Positions 12,704-22,258 of a DNA stretch of 64,000 bases are shown here, piece after piece. Origin of the DNA: Phlyctochytrium arcticum (taxonomy: Eukaryota > Chytridiomycota > Chytridiomycetes > Chytridiales > Chytridiaceae); the NCBI GenBank assembly GCA_025602905.1, contig JAHLKI010000022.1, positions 248,001 to 312,000 on the forward strand. The letters run 5' to 3'. The position numbers and the translations under genes were made by a program. The notes under the pieces are model-generated. The model searched no databases. It was not told the origin of the DNA and saw only the letters and a list, made by a program, of their open reading frames with translations. Positions within the stretch are counted from its first letter, which is position 1. Every line of letters starts with the position of its first letter.

Positions 12704-13260
12704 TTGTGGGTCGGGACAGGGCACTGTCTAGTTGTCTTGCCATGGGCATTTAAGGTGTAATTAGGTATAGATAGTATTCATCAATGTGTAAACTTTTAGG
12801 AGCGTGCGATGTATCGGAGATGGCAGGGTTTGTGCCAAAAGCGGATGGACAGATGTATGGGAACACTGTGGGAACATTGTCAAGGAAGGTGTTGCACAGA
12901 TCGTCGGAGATGTATGCAATTTTCTCACGGCAATTGCTACACGGCCTTGTGGTGATCCAGGAAGCTATACAAGATACATCTGCCGTGTGACCAGAACTGG
13001 AAGTTATCTTGGTTGTCTCTACTGCGCTTTGGATGTCTTGGGTAGACACTATAGATATTTATATAAAGGACAGCAATGCCCGACTACGAATTAGAAGTTT
13101 TATCGTCTGTCACCGTGAGCTTGCGACGATCGCGTGGAAGTTTTCGATACTCCGTCTTGAAATGGTCGACTCCAAGACTCCAGTTCGACGTCAAAACCTT
13201 GCTCTCTGTGAGGTCTGCATCTCATTTTTGAAATCAACTTGCCACATTGCCCCTGTATAG
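12704..13260. other. Stretch without a convincing gene
   Basis: Between F-box copies 1 and 2 no conserved protein is seen. Short open frames exist on both strands without recognisable domains or consistent splice sites. The region probably contains the decayed 5' part of F-box copy 2. Confidence 0.5.
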
Positions 13261-13838
13261 GTACCGCTCTCGACTTACGCTGGCACATAAAACGCTCGCA
13301 AACAAATCCAGAACTGGCAAAATTCGTTCATGTGCACGACTTTATCCGCCGCATGATGCGGAAGTTGCTAGGCTAGTAAGCATATTCCCTAATCTGTAAG
13401 TCTACCAGCTCCATATTTGCAAACTTGAGTTGACCCAATCTTTTTAGCACGAGGCTTCATTTGACATGCTGTGGGTCGATGAACGACCAGAATTTGCACG
13501 CCATCGTGGAAAAGTGCAAATCATGAGGAGGACTGTCTATAACCTCTTGCTACAACATCACCAGCACGGGCATCATCAACATCTTGCCCTTCTTGAAAAA
13601 TGTGCGAAAGCTCGATTTTTTTCAGGTCTTCCAACTTCGTGATGATTGTCTTGGGGACATCGCCAAAATGTGCCCACTGCTGGAAGATCTAGAGTTATCG
13701 ACCACAGGCGTCACGCGAGCCGGAGTATCTTCCATCATGAAACTTGCTACCAACTTGACGACTCTTAATATGATGAAAGATAGGGGAATTAGTAGTTCGG
13801 ACATGGGAGCTATTTTGCTGCTATTATAAAAAAAAAAA
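13261..13838 (+). pseudogene. F-box/LRR gene copy 2, degenerate
   Basis: The reading LYPPHDAEVARLVSIFPNL ends at an intron (gtaagt at about 13397 to ttttag near 13446). LRR-like sequence then follows, with a frame break at about 13524 (cattatt-equivalent replaced by tcatgagg). The downstream repeat block (LPFLKNVRKLDFFQVF, MCPLLEDLELS) ends prematurely in a poly-A run at 13828-13840 where copy 3 has EEKPP. It is a near-duplicate of copy 3 at 16.7-17.3 kb but lacks about 45 bp upstream of the shared ACGACTTTATCCGCC point and is more damaged. Probably nonfunctional. Confidence 0.6.
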
Positions 13839-13960
13839 GCCACCGCATGTCACAATTACCCGTCATGACCGTTATGACAGTTTGTAGGATATTCCCGATG
13901 ACTTTTGGTAGTAGCGACGAAGGTTTGGATATATTCTTGCGAACTGCCATGGATGTGGTC
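13330..13960 (+). repeat. Segmental duplication, left copy (partner 16735-17350)
   Basis: From cgactttatccgccgcatga onward the two segments align almost base for base through the intron, the LRR exon and the downstream tail (ggtttggatatattctt). Small indels separate them. The left copy is the more decayed. Confidence 0.75.
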
Positions 13961-14059
13961 GATAATCACCAAAAATGAATGTGTATTTTCAACGTAAAGT
14001 AAAAGTATGAACAGAGACAGAGTCTGAGAGACTCAAAGAGCATTTTATCGTTGTTACCA

Positions 14060-15577
14060 CTAACGCTCACGTTTGCGTCCGCGCTCTACGGGCAGCAAGT
14101 CGTGACGCTTGAAGAGGACGGGTTCGTCTAATTCAGCGTCCCCCAGCGAATCATCCTTCCATCGGTCCCGGATGCTTTGCAGGCTTCGACGCTTCAACGT
14201 AGATGATTGTCTTCCTCTCAGTTCACGAGAATGAACAGTTCCTTCCTTGTGCGTCTCAACCGCTGTGTCAGCGTCGCCAGGTTCGGCCGGTGCTATAGGT
14301 TGCCAAGAGAACTGCCCGGGCATGGATAAACGGGGTGCACTGAGATGGTGTTTTAGCGAACGCATTCGAAGGGCATCACCAACGTTTTTTGCCATTGTGG
14401 CTGCCGGTGTTAGGATGGAATCTGAGGAAGATTTCGGGCCCAAGTCTTTGATGCGGTAGCCATGGGTGTAGAACTCGCCATAAACATTTGTGACCGGTAC
14501 GATTCGGCCCGATGGGCCTGATGCAATTTCAGGGGTTCGGCGACAAGGCTCTTCGCGAGGAGGGAGAAGGAATTTTACAAACCCACTGTGAAGCCGCATC
14601 ATTGCTTCAGCGGTCCAAGCCAATACAATGGGAGGAGCAGATATTCGGAGGGCACTGCGGAGCGCTGGGTCCATGAGAGAGTGGATGAGACGGCGGGCGA
14701 GGGGTAAGATGTAAGGGTGAGCCGATTTGAAGGGGAGTGTGTCGATAAAGAGGTCAATGGCAGCTGCAGCGAGTTCGGCTGATGAAGCGCTGCTCCCAGA
14801 GTGCTTCGCTTCAAATGCCTGTAGATAGCTCGGTTACTTGCACCGTCCATGACATGGCTGGAGATGAGTCCGTACCTGTGCAAACTCTTCCATCTCTTCA
14901 AAACTCGCAGGAATATTTTGTATCCCCATATGCGTGCCAATGGCTTTCCAAACCTCGAAATGGGCCTACCAAAGCAATAGAGATTAGCTGACTTCAGCTT
15001 GCTCGAACCATCACCCAAAGTAATCACCTCCTTCTCTCTCGGTGCCAAGGATCGATAACCCCACCTCTCCACTAATCGACATGGCTCTACTACGAGAACT
15101 GACAAAACGTAGCAGTATTCGTCGTTCGTAAGCCGATACATGCTCCGGATCGCTCGCGCTCGTTCCATTGCTTGTTGAGCACGCGGATGTGTCAGAGGTC
15201 GCTCAGTCATCTCTCGTACAAGCAAATCCGTATCCTCCGTGCCCCTCGCAAAATCCGCATCGTCCTTTTTCGAAGATGCGATAGATTTCGCTATGGAAGG
15301 AATCGCAAATGCCTTGATCATTCCAAAATGAAAGGCCTGTATAAATATAAACTGTCAGTGGGAGCTCATGCAGTGACATTAACGAGGCCAATACCATCCG
15401 TGACAAAAACGGGAATTCATATTCCCAAGTCTTCTCGTAAGTTACAAACGCAGCTTCGGGCGAAGCCTGCGGATCCGGTCCTTGCAGAATCTCTGTGAGG
15501 GTATCATGTCGCTTTCCTCGCACCCAATAAAGGTAGGAGGATGCCGCCCAGCCAAAGGGCATGAGAACAGGAATCAT
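14060..15577 (-). CDS. ER-bound oxygenase mpaB/rubber-oxygenase-type (DUF2236) protein
   Basis: Minus strand, at least four exons, starting MIPVLMPFGWAASSYLYW at 15577. That start fits a membrane-anchored N-terminus. The core matches the mpaB/MpaB' and latex-clearing-protein oxygenase fold: ARGTEDTDLLVREM, then ARAIRSMYRLTNDEYCYVLS, VEPCRLVERWGYRSLAPREK, a helix with MGIQNIPASFEEMEEF-like sequence, and a C-terminal AEAMMRLHSGFVKFLLPP. Characterised members are haem-dependent oxygenases, including the mycophenolic-acid pathway enzyme MpaB'. Here the substrate is unknown and no biosynthetic cluster surrounds the gene. Frame-preserving introns of 50-90 nt lie near 15000-14940, 14860-14800 and 15350. 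A truncated copy of this gene's 5' end sits at about 17.5-17.7 kb. Confidence 0.75.
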
Positions 15578-16620
15578 GGTCAACCAAGCGTGTCACACTG
15601 ATTCCGTGGTTAGTCTGGGAGTTGTTCGAATTGAGCTTTTGAAGTTGGGTGAATATAACAAGGAAGAATAACGGAAAAGAAAATAGTATTTGCTTCGCAG
15701 TTTGGAGCTGAACGAAAAGTGACAGAAAGCGCCCCTTGCAGTGTCACGGCCAGCTGACAAGGGTCGGGCCAGGGCATTTTTCTATAAAAGTTCCAAATTT
15801 TTCAGGCCGAAATCTGAGAGATTGAGTCTCACACCCCAGCGATCACCCAGCAACTCCTCAATAGATCACATCAAAGCAAAAGAAGTTGTCCAAGGTAGCT
15901 AATGGCGAACGCCGCAACATGGCCTGCCGCACACGCGTTGAGCACACTGCGATGAACCTCCACAAACTGGACCACCCTACAGGACGAACAGTGCGACAAT
16001 AGGCCGATACACTCAGTACACTCAAATTCATTGGACATCATGTTTCAGCAGAGTTCAGTGAAATCCTGATTACTGGCGGGCATTCGAGGGGCCATACCAC
16101 CTATCATGAGGTTGCAACACATAGAACAGATAACATCATTGTTCAACCCAATTCAAGGTGAATGGACTGCAGAATACGGCCATTTACAGAGATTGAGTGT
16201 CGTAGCCCGGAACATAGCTCGTCCATCGGCCACCCACCGACCCGAAGTTAGACGAATCGTAGGCCTTTGTAAGTTGCAGCATATCAACATTCCAGTTCGT
16301 TACGTAAATAGCGACCGGCCCTTGCGATATGATCAACCGATCTTCGAGTACAATGGGTCCATGCTCACCCCCGTTGTCCCAACCCAACTAACGTGCAAAC
16401 GAAATCGCACCGAACTCCGGATCTTGTCTGCAAAGTCCTATGCCACAGTCAAGGGAATCCAATGACAAATAATAGAACGTTAGCGTTATCACGGTTGAGT
16501 ATGCGATGCTTTCGCGAGGTTTATCTCTTGAAAGCAAGATCTCTGCGACATGCATACGTCCTCTACGCGAGACCCTTTGCCCTTACGCTGGGGTGAGACC
16601 GCAACATTTGTCACAACACA
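15578..16620. other. About 1 kb with no recognised gene
   Basis: A TATA-like tataaaa lies at about 15784, and a 119-codon plus-strand frame (16106-16465) shows no recognisable domain. Nothing else is supported. It separates the mpaB-like gene from F-box/LRR copy 3. Confidence 0.5.
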
Positions 16621-17302
16621 GATCTGATGGACGTTCTTGGGCGTGTTGTGGGTCCTGTACGAACAACCCTGGCAAGATTCGTTCAGGAGGTGAAGCACAC
16701 AGCTAATGGCAGCTATTTGTCCGTCGGTTGTGGACGACTTTATCCGCCGCATGATGCGGAAGTTGCTAGGCTAGTAAGCATATTCCCTAATCTGTAAGTC
16801 TACCAGCTCCATATTTGAAAACTGGAGTTGACCCAATCCTTTTAGCACGAGGCTTAATTTGACATACTGTGGGTCGATGGAAGACCAGAATTTGCACGCC
16901 ATCGTGGAAAAGTGCAGATCATTAGAAGAACTGTCTATAACAACTTGCGACAACATCACAAGCACGGGTATCATCAACATCTTGCCCTTCTTGAAAAATC
17001 TGCGACAGCTCGATCGTTTTGATGTCCTCAACCTTGGTGATGATTGTCTTGGTGACATCGCCAGAATGTGCCCACTGCTGGAACATCTAGACTTATCAGG
17101 CACACGCGTTACGCGCACCGGAGTATCTTCTATCATGAATCTCGCTACCAACTTGACGACTCTTAATATGATGAAAGATAGGGGAATTAGTAGTTCGGAC
17201 ATGGGAGCTATCATGGAAGAGAAGCCACCGCATGTCACAATTACCCACCATGACCGTTATGACATTTACGCGGATATTGGCCCTGATGCGTTTTTCTGGT
17301 AA
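16621..17302 (+). pseudogene. F-box/LRR gene copy 3, 5'-truncated with intact LRR exon
   Basis: An upstream exon reads RFVQEVKHTANGSYLSVGCG then RLYPPHDAEVARLVSIFPNL up to a donor at about 16795. After the intron (to ttttag, 16844) the frame stays open through LNLTYCGSMEDQNLHAIVEK, RSLEELSITTCDNITSTG, NLRQLDRFDVL, MCPLLEHLDLSGTRVTRTG and NLTTLNMMKDRGISSSDMGA to a stop at 17302. This is an array of LRR units of the F-box/AMN1 type. No F-box start is found upstream, so it is either truncated or its first exon is unrecognised. It is the best preserved of the three copies. Confidence 0.55.
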
Positions 17303-17350
17303 CGACGAAGGTTTGGATATATTCTTACGAACTGCCATGGGTGTGGTGGA
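16735..17350 (+). repeat. Segmental duplication, right copy (partner 13330-13960)
   Basis: Same orientation as the left copy, with the same intron and exon layout. Similarity continues past the LRR stop into shared 3' flank (gtttggatatattctt, cgaactgccatgg). Confidence 0.75.
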
Positions 17351-17384
17351 GACTAGTCATTGTCTTGCGTTGTGGATATTTGTC

Positions 17385-17510
17385 CCTCTCTCGAAACCGC
17401 GAGAAAAAGATGAGCATAAAAAGCTCGCACTGATGCAGAGACAATACCCAGCTCTTGAATAAGGCTGAAAAGAAAGTGACCCGAAAACAATTTCCCGCGC
17501 TACTCGCCAC
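17385..17510 (+). pseudogene. Stray fragment of the neighbouring LRR protein gene
   Basis: The stretch gcagagacaataccca with its flanks matches the coding sequence near 19441-19500 of the LRR gene downstream, including the following agaaag and cccgcgc segments. It carries an in-frame stop relative to that gene. It is a relocated, decayed piece rather than a gene. Confidence 0.55.
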
Positions 17511-17680
17511 GCTACTTCTCCCAAGTTTTCTCACATGTTACAAACACGGAGCCTTCCTTGCAAATCCCTATCTCGTTGCTTACCTCCTACGCAGTAAAGG
17601 AAGGTAAAAGATACCGCCCCATCAGCGGGCATGAGAACAGGAATCGTGGTTCAATCTGCGTGTCACACTGCTCATGGGCA
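17511..17680 (-). pseudogene. Stray fragment of the 5' end of the mpaB-like oxygenase gene
   Basis: The bases gggcatgagaacaggaatc at about 17626, then a cgtgtcacactg block, repeat the region around the mpaB-like start (15558-15600). The upstream bit (cccaagttttctc, gttacaaac) matches 15421-15450. The alignment has internal gaps, and the rest of the gene is absent. Confidence 0.6.
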
Positions 17681-17717
17681 GGCCTTCCCGGCCCATTCAG
17701 TTCTGAGGGTTGTTCAC

Positions 17718-17796
17718 GACACAGTGCATGGACTCGGATTAGATCTGGCTGAGTGTTTAGAACATTCGGATATATACATGGTCCATGCACTGTGTC
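17718..17796. repeat. Hairpin-forming inverted repeat, 16-bp perfect arms
   Basis: Arm gacacagtgcatggac (17718-17733) is exactly complementary to gtccatgcactgtgtc (17781-17796), with a 47-nt spacer. It lies in noncoding sequence between duplicated gene fragments and the LRR gene. It could be a folded transcript, a terminal repeat remnant, or chance. Confidence 0.6.
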
Positions 17797-18305
17797 ACTT
17801 CATACTGTACTTGCTTAAGAAGATTGGAGAAAAGAATGAAGTATAACAAAATGGAAAACGTAAACGTTACTGCCTTGCAAGTTTTCGAGTCGGATAAATG
17901 TGAGACGTGTGAGCGCCGCTGGCGACATCAGAGCCTGCTGAGAAGAGGCGAGCAGGGCAAATCCCGCAATATTACAAGGCTGAAATCCTAGGTGGGGCGC
18001 ATCTCGGATATCCCGGCACATTCATTAGCCAAATATTACCGAACAAAGGAGTACCCCCTCACTTATAACGAGTGTGGAGGCTCTTTAAGCAACTTGTCCA
18101 GAATGAAAGCTCGATCTCATTTTACATGCCGCTCTTGTACGTCCACCGCTTGACTTTTCTGGGTCCTGCTCCCAAATCTTTGCACTAATAAATTTCCCAC
18201 GAACTGAGGTCACATGACATGCATCAGCAAGGCGGAATTTGAAAAGTGCGCGACTCGTTCAAAAAGTGCCAAAAATTCTAAAATTGCCAAAGACCCAAAC
18301 CTACA

Positions 18306-20057
18306 ATGAAGCTCACACCAGCCATCCTAGCGGCTCACCACCCCAGCAAGAGTTTGTACGAGCTAGCCAATGCCAACTGCAGCAAAATGGGTATTGCCCA
18401 TATTGAGGATATTTCCGCCGCGGTCAACCTTCACAAGTTGGACCTGACGGACAATGCCATAAAGAAGGCCGACGCACTCAGTGGACTCAAGTACAACAAA
18501 GAGATCACATGGCTGAATCTCAAAGGAAACGGATTAGAAAGTGCAGATGGAGTTCAGTATTTGGAGAAATTGTTAGGTCAGTTTTGAATTTCCGAAATTT
18601 GTTACGAGATTTGTTTGTAATTGGGCGATGGTAGTGTTGAATTTGAGTCACAACGAGGTCAACAGAATATCCCACCACATCGCGAGCTGCAAGGAACTGA
18701 AGGCATTGATATTGAACCATAACCGCATCAAGAGGATTGAGAATATGACTACTCTGAAGCAATTGAATACTATAGGTGAGAGACGCTTCTCTTAATGGGC
18801 ATATCTGCAGAGCCGACCGATCTAACATTGCCAATTTTGTCTTGTTCAGTTCTATCACACAACCAGATTCCTTCTCTGGAAGGATTAGGAGCTCTGCCGA
18901 ACCTGGTCAAATTGTCCGTCGCGCATAACCAACTCCGCCAATTCCCGGACCTCCGTGCGCTCCCTGCACTGAAGGAACTGCGTCTAAACGACAACAAGAT
19001 CATTTCTATTGCCGATCATGTTCGATTCCTGCCGGCGCTGGAGATCTTGGATGTTGGCAATAACCTGATTAGGTCCTTGGCGGACGTGACCTCTCTGGCA
19101 TCAGTCCACTGTTTGAATAACTTAACTCTGAAAGGCAATCCGCTCATGCCAAAAGATACACCAGAGGATGATGAAGCCAAAAATGCTGCCAAGGCAAAGT
19201 ACAGGCAAAGTATTTTGACTTTGTGCCCAACCCTGCGCGTGCTTGATACCGAACGTTTCGATGCAAAGTTCCTGGAACGACGAACGAAGCGAAAGGCCTT
19301 GGAACAGAAGAAGCAAATCAAAGAGGTCAAAGAAAAGAGGAAGATTGATCAGGCAGAGAAGGTCGAGGTCCGCGAGAAACGAGCGCGCGAATCGGATGGC
19401 CCATCATCACAAACTGCCGATGAGGCAGGACGCAAAAAGACTCGCACAAGTGCAGAGACAATACCCACCTCTGAAACGACGCCAAAAAGAAAGCGACTTG
19501 TGGATGATTCTCCGCGCGAAGCAAGCAAATCATTCAAAAAGGACCATAAAGCAGCTGTGCCCAGAGAAGGCAAGAAGCAGGAGGGTAAAGGGAAGGCTGA
19601 CCTCAAAGCCCGCAAGGATAAAAAGGAGGCCAAAGCCAAGCGAGATGCGCCGTCGTCTGAGAAAAAGCCAGTTGCAGCAACTGATGATTCGTTTTTCTTG
19701 GCCGAAGCTCCCAAACCCGATACCCCCACCGCCGTCTCCCCACCTGCAGCTTCAACTGCACCATCCTCCAAACAGTTGCCCAAGACCTCCAAGCCCGAAA
19801 AGGCAGCACCGGCCACGCCCTCCAAGCCCAACCCCTTCGAGGCCAAATCTGCCGAGCTGCAGAAGTCCCAACCCAGGCCAACCAAAGCAGCCCCAGCACC
19901 ACCACCACAGTCAGGTGTTTTGGCTGTTGTGGAGGTCAAGCAGCGGCCTCAGGGCAAGAAGGTGGTTGTTCCTGATGCCTTCGATCCTTCCGAACTCTTG
20001 AAGCCAGTGGTGGCAAAGGAAGAGGGTAGCGGTCTGATGGTTGGTGGGTGGGACTAG
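18306..20057 (+). CDS. Leucine-rich-repeat protein with basic, lysine-rich tail
   Basis: Three exons (18306 to about 18575, about 18636-18775, about 18850-20057) join cleanly across introns ending in tag or cag. The N-terminal half holds about seven SDS22-like 22-residue repeats (LHKLDLTDNAIKK, ITWLNLKGNGLES, LVLNLSHNEVNR, LVKLSVAHNQLRQFP, LKELRLNDNKI) and an LRR cap (LCPTLRVLDTERFD). The C-terminal half is disordered, rich in Lys, Glu, Pro and Ala, and carries KRKR-type clusters that could act as nuclear signals. The closing segment (VVVPDAFDPSELLKPVV) looks like a short conserved motif. The repeats would mediate protein binding. No catalytic domain is visible, and the partner is unknown. 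Confidence 0.85.
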
Positions 20058-20231
20058 TGCTCTTGCTTCTTGTACTTTTATTTATTCGCCTTTACGGCAC
20101 ATACTTAATTTAAATTTCTGGTGCGCGCTTACCGGGCGAACATCTGTATCTTAGCCGTCTTTCGGAACAATTGTAGCATCGAAGTTGATGTATGATACGC
20201 ATCGTGGACCAGGCGCCAAAAGGTTCAGCAC

Positions 20232-20690
20232 TCAACATGTTAGGCAAAGCAGAGACTCAATGGTACCTGTCGAGTCAACAGATTCTAGGTAAATAACATG
20301 CAACCATAAATTAAAGAATACAGGATATGCGGAGGCACGCAAGGAGGATTTTGGGAGAATATACATCGGGACTGTTGAGTATCTCATGTGAGTTTGGCTG
20401 ATACCGGTGGGAAAGCGGGAGTGATCTGAACAAAAGGAATATGAGAAACACTACAATCTGTACAACGGAATATAAAGCACCCACCGTTTCCAAAACGATC
20501 TCCTCCTCACGGACACGCGGTTCCCATCCTTCAGGAAGAACAGGCTTGCCTCTTATCCGTGGCACGTAATATGCCATCTTGAATGGGACCAAGTAGTTTC
20601 GAGCCTTCTTAACTATATGATGAAATTCGTCATCAGTAATCAAACCATCAAATTTGACTTCATAGTCTTACCATCAACCAGTGTAATCTC
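20232..20690 (-). CDS. Unrecognised hypothetical protein (possible two-exon or longer gene)
   Basis: The minus-strand frame VKFDGLITDDEFHHIVKKAR leads to MAYYVPRIRGKPVLPEGWEP and EEEIVLET. It then splices (gtgggt at about 20485 to ttcag near 20427) to a frame ending at 20232. The dense, low-stop composition around EGWEP suggests real coding sequence. I recognise no family, and the 5' exon is not found with confidence (a GEITLVDG segment upstream may belong to it). Confidence 0.3.
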
Positions 20691-21306
20691 CCCTAAGTTG
20701 CAGCAAATGAAACAACGTGAGTATCGGGTATATCGGAATGGACAGTGGCATGGGGAACATACCCTTTTGACCCAATCCCCTCACATCCTGCAGTAGTATT
20801 ACGTGGGTTGGAGGTTTCTCAAATTTTGTTCGCTAAACTTGCCATGTCAAAATCACAGCTCTCTTCCTTGATCAAGAGGAGCTTAAACTTACAAAGGAGT
20901 TCACCAGCCGTACTGGTTGCGTTCGCAAGCCATTAGTGCTGCGTATTGTCGTCGCTACTGATAGCATTGTCGGAATGTGTATTCGTTATGTGGGTATGGT
21001 TTGTTTATACTCGGTAATGACCGTCTCAACCGATCCCAAAGTTGCCGCGGAAACAGACGAAGTGGCACAGCAGCTCGATTTGTCAGCAAGATTGCTTGCA
21101 ATTTCCGACCCAGTCATGGAATTCAGCATGGAATCCACACAAACGTGGCACTTTGGGAGAGTATAAAAGGAGTTGACATCCTGGGCGCTCGTATCCACAG
21201 AGTCCTCCTTGCATATTCTCCCAAAGGTGCGTTGATGCAATCAAACATCTGCGACTTCGGACTATTTTTGACGCTCATGCTCGTAATCTCTCACCCAGAT
21301 CTCGCA
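20691..21306. other. Intergenic stretch, nothing convincing
   Basis: Upstream region of the short-chain dehydrogenase gene. Open frames exist but show no domain. A tataaaa lies near 21163, about 140 bp before the chosen dehydrogenase start, and may be its promoter. Confidence 0.4.
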
Positions 21307-21984
21307 ATGTCTCAAGTTTGGCTTATTACGGGTAGCACATCTGGTTTCGGGAGCGAGATTGCACAGGCCGCACTTGCGCGCGGAGACAAGGTTATTGCCA
21401 CAGCCCGCCGCACTGATTCGCCGGTGATGGCCGATCTTGTCTCAAAGGGTGCCGTAGCCGTTTCCCTCGATATCAACCATTCGGATGAAGAAGTCGCTGC
21501 TGCAGTGGCTTCCGCCCATGCTGCATTTGGTCGAATTGATATCCTGCTAAACAACGCGGGATTCCTGCTTCAAGGCCCTATCGAGGCGATATCGCACGAA
21601 GAAGCGTTGGGCCAATTCAATACCAATGTTTTTGGGCAGCTTAGAGTTGCCCGAGCTGTCCTGCCCTTTATGCGGGCCAAGCGATCTGGTACTGTTGCCT
21701 TTATGGGCTCAATCGCGGGATGGGCTGGATATGCCAGTGCTGGTATGTACAGTGCTAGCAAGTGGGCATTGACAGGCATCAGCAACAGTCTCAAATTGGA
21801 AGTGAAGCATTTGGGCATTGAAGTCACGGCAATCGAGCCGGGATACTTTCGCACGCAGTTCTTAAAGGACGGGCACCAGTTTGAGGCAAAAAAGGAAATC
21901 GCCGACTATGACCCTGTGGTAAAGCCAATGAAAGAAATGCTTGCAGCCTACAATGGGAAACAGCCTGGTGACGGGCGCAAATGA
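21307..21984 (+). CDS. Short-chain dehydrogenase/reductase (classical SDR), C-terminus out of frame
   Basis: The start MSQVWLITGSTSGFGSEIAQ was chosen because the cofactor-binding strand begins immediately, as in the family. Visible motifs are TGSTSGFG (TGxxxGxG nucleotide binding), the following basic residues ARR suggesting NADP(H), LLNNAGF (NNAG), SIAGWAGYASAGMYSASKWA with the catalytic Ser, Tyr and Lys, and IEPGYFRTQF. The frame ends with GDGRK-stop at 225 residues. The expected family tail (IVDILTHSGTCAGRKDLPER, LLGTDAVKLANERL) continues immediately in another frame, 21981-22154. This indicates a one-base shift, either a real mutation or a base error. The substrate is unknown. Confidence 0.85.
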   Translation: MSQVWLITGSTSGFGSEIAQAALARGDKVIATARRTDSPVMADLVSKGAVAVSLDINHSDEEVAAAVASAHAAFGRIDILLNNAGFLLQGPIEAISHEEALGQFNTNVFGQLRVARAVLPFMRAKRSGTVAFMGSIAGWAGYASAGMYSASKWALTGISNSLKLEVKHLGIEVTAIEPGYFRTQFLKDGHQFEAKKEIADYDPVVKPMKEMLAAYNGKQPGDGRK

Positions 21985-22154
21985 TTGTTGATATTTTGAC
22001 CCACAGTGGAACGTGTGCAGGACGAAAGGATCTGCCAGAACGAATATTGCTGGGGACGGATGCTGTAAAGCTGGCAAATGAGCGGCTAAAGCACCAGCAG
22101 AAAGAGCTCGATGAGTGGTCGGCAATCACCTCCAAAACAGATCTTGAAAATTAG
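21981..22154 (+). pseudogene. Frame-shifted C-terminal 57 codons of the SDR gene
   Basis: Open from MIVDILTHSGTCAG to TSKTDLEN-stop. It fits the C-terminal region of fungal SDRs (LPERILLGTDAV) that normally follows the segment ending at 21980. It has no plausible separate promoter or splice link. Confidence 0.6.
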
Positions 22155-22258
22155 AAAAATGGAGAATCCTATGTACAGTAGTGTAGTAACCATCCCTACG
22201 CGTAAATAAATGCATCCGTGCAACAGAGTATGCGAATGCCTTGCCATCGATATTAACA

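Noticed and set aside
20977..21306. Long N-terminal extension of the SDR
   Set aside because: No conservation or signal peptide logic. The cofactor-binding strand starts right after the ATG at 21307.
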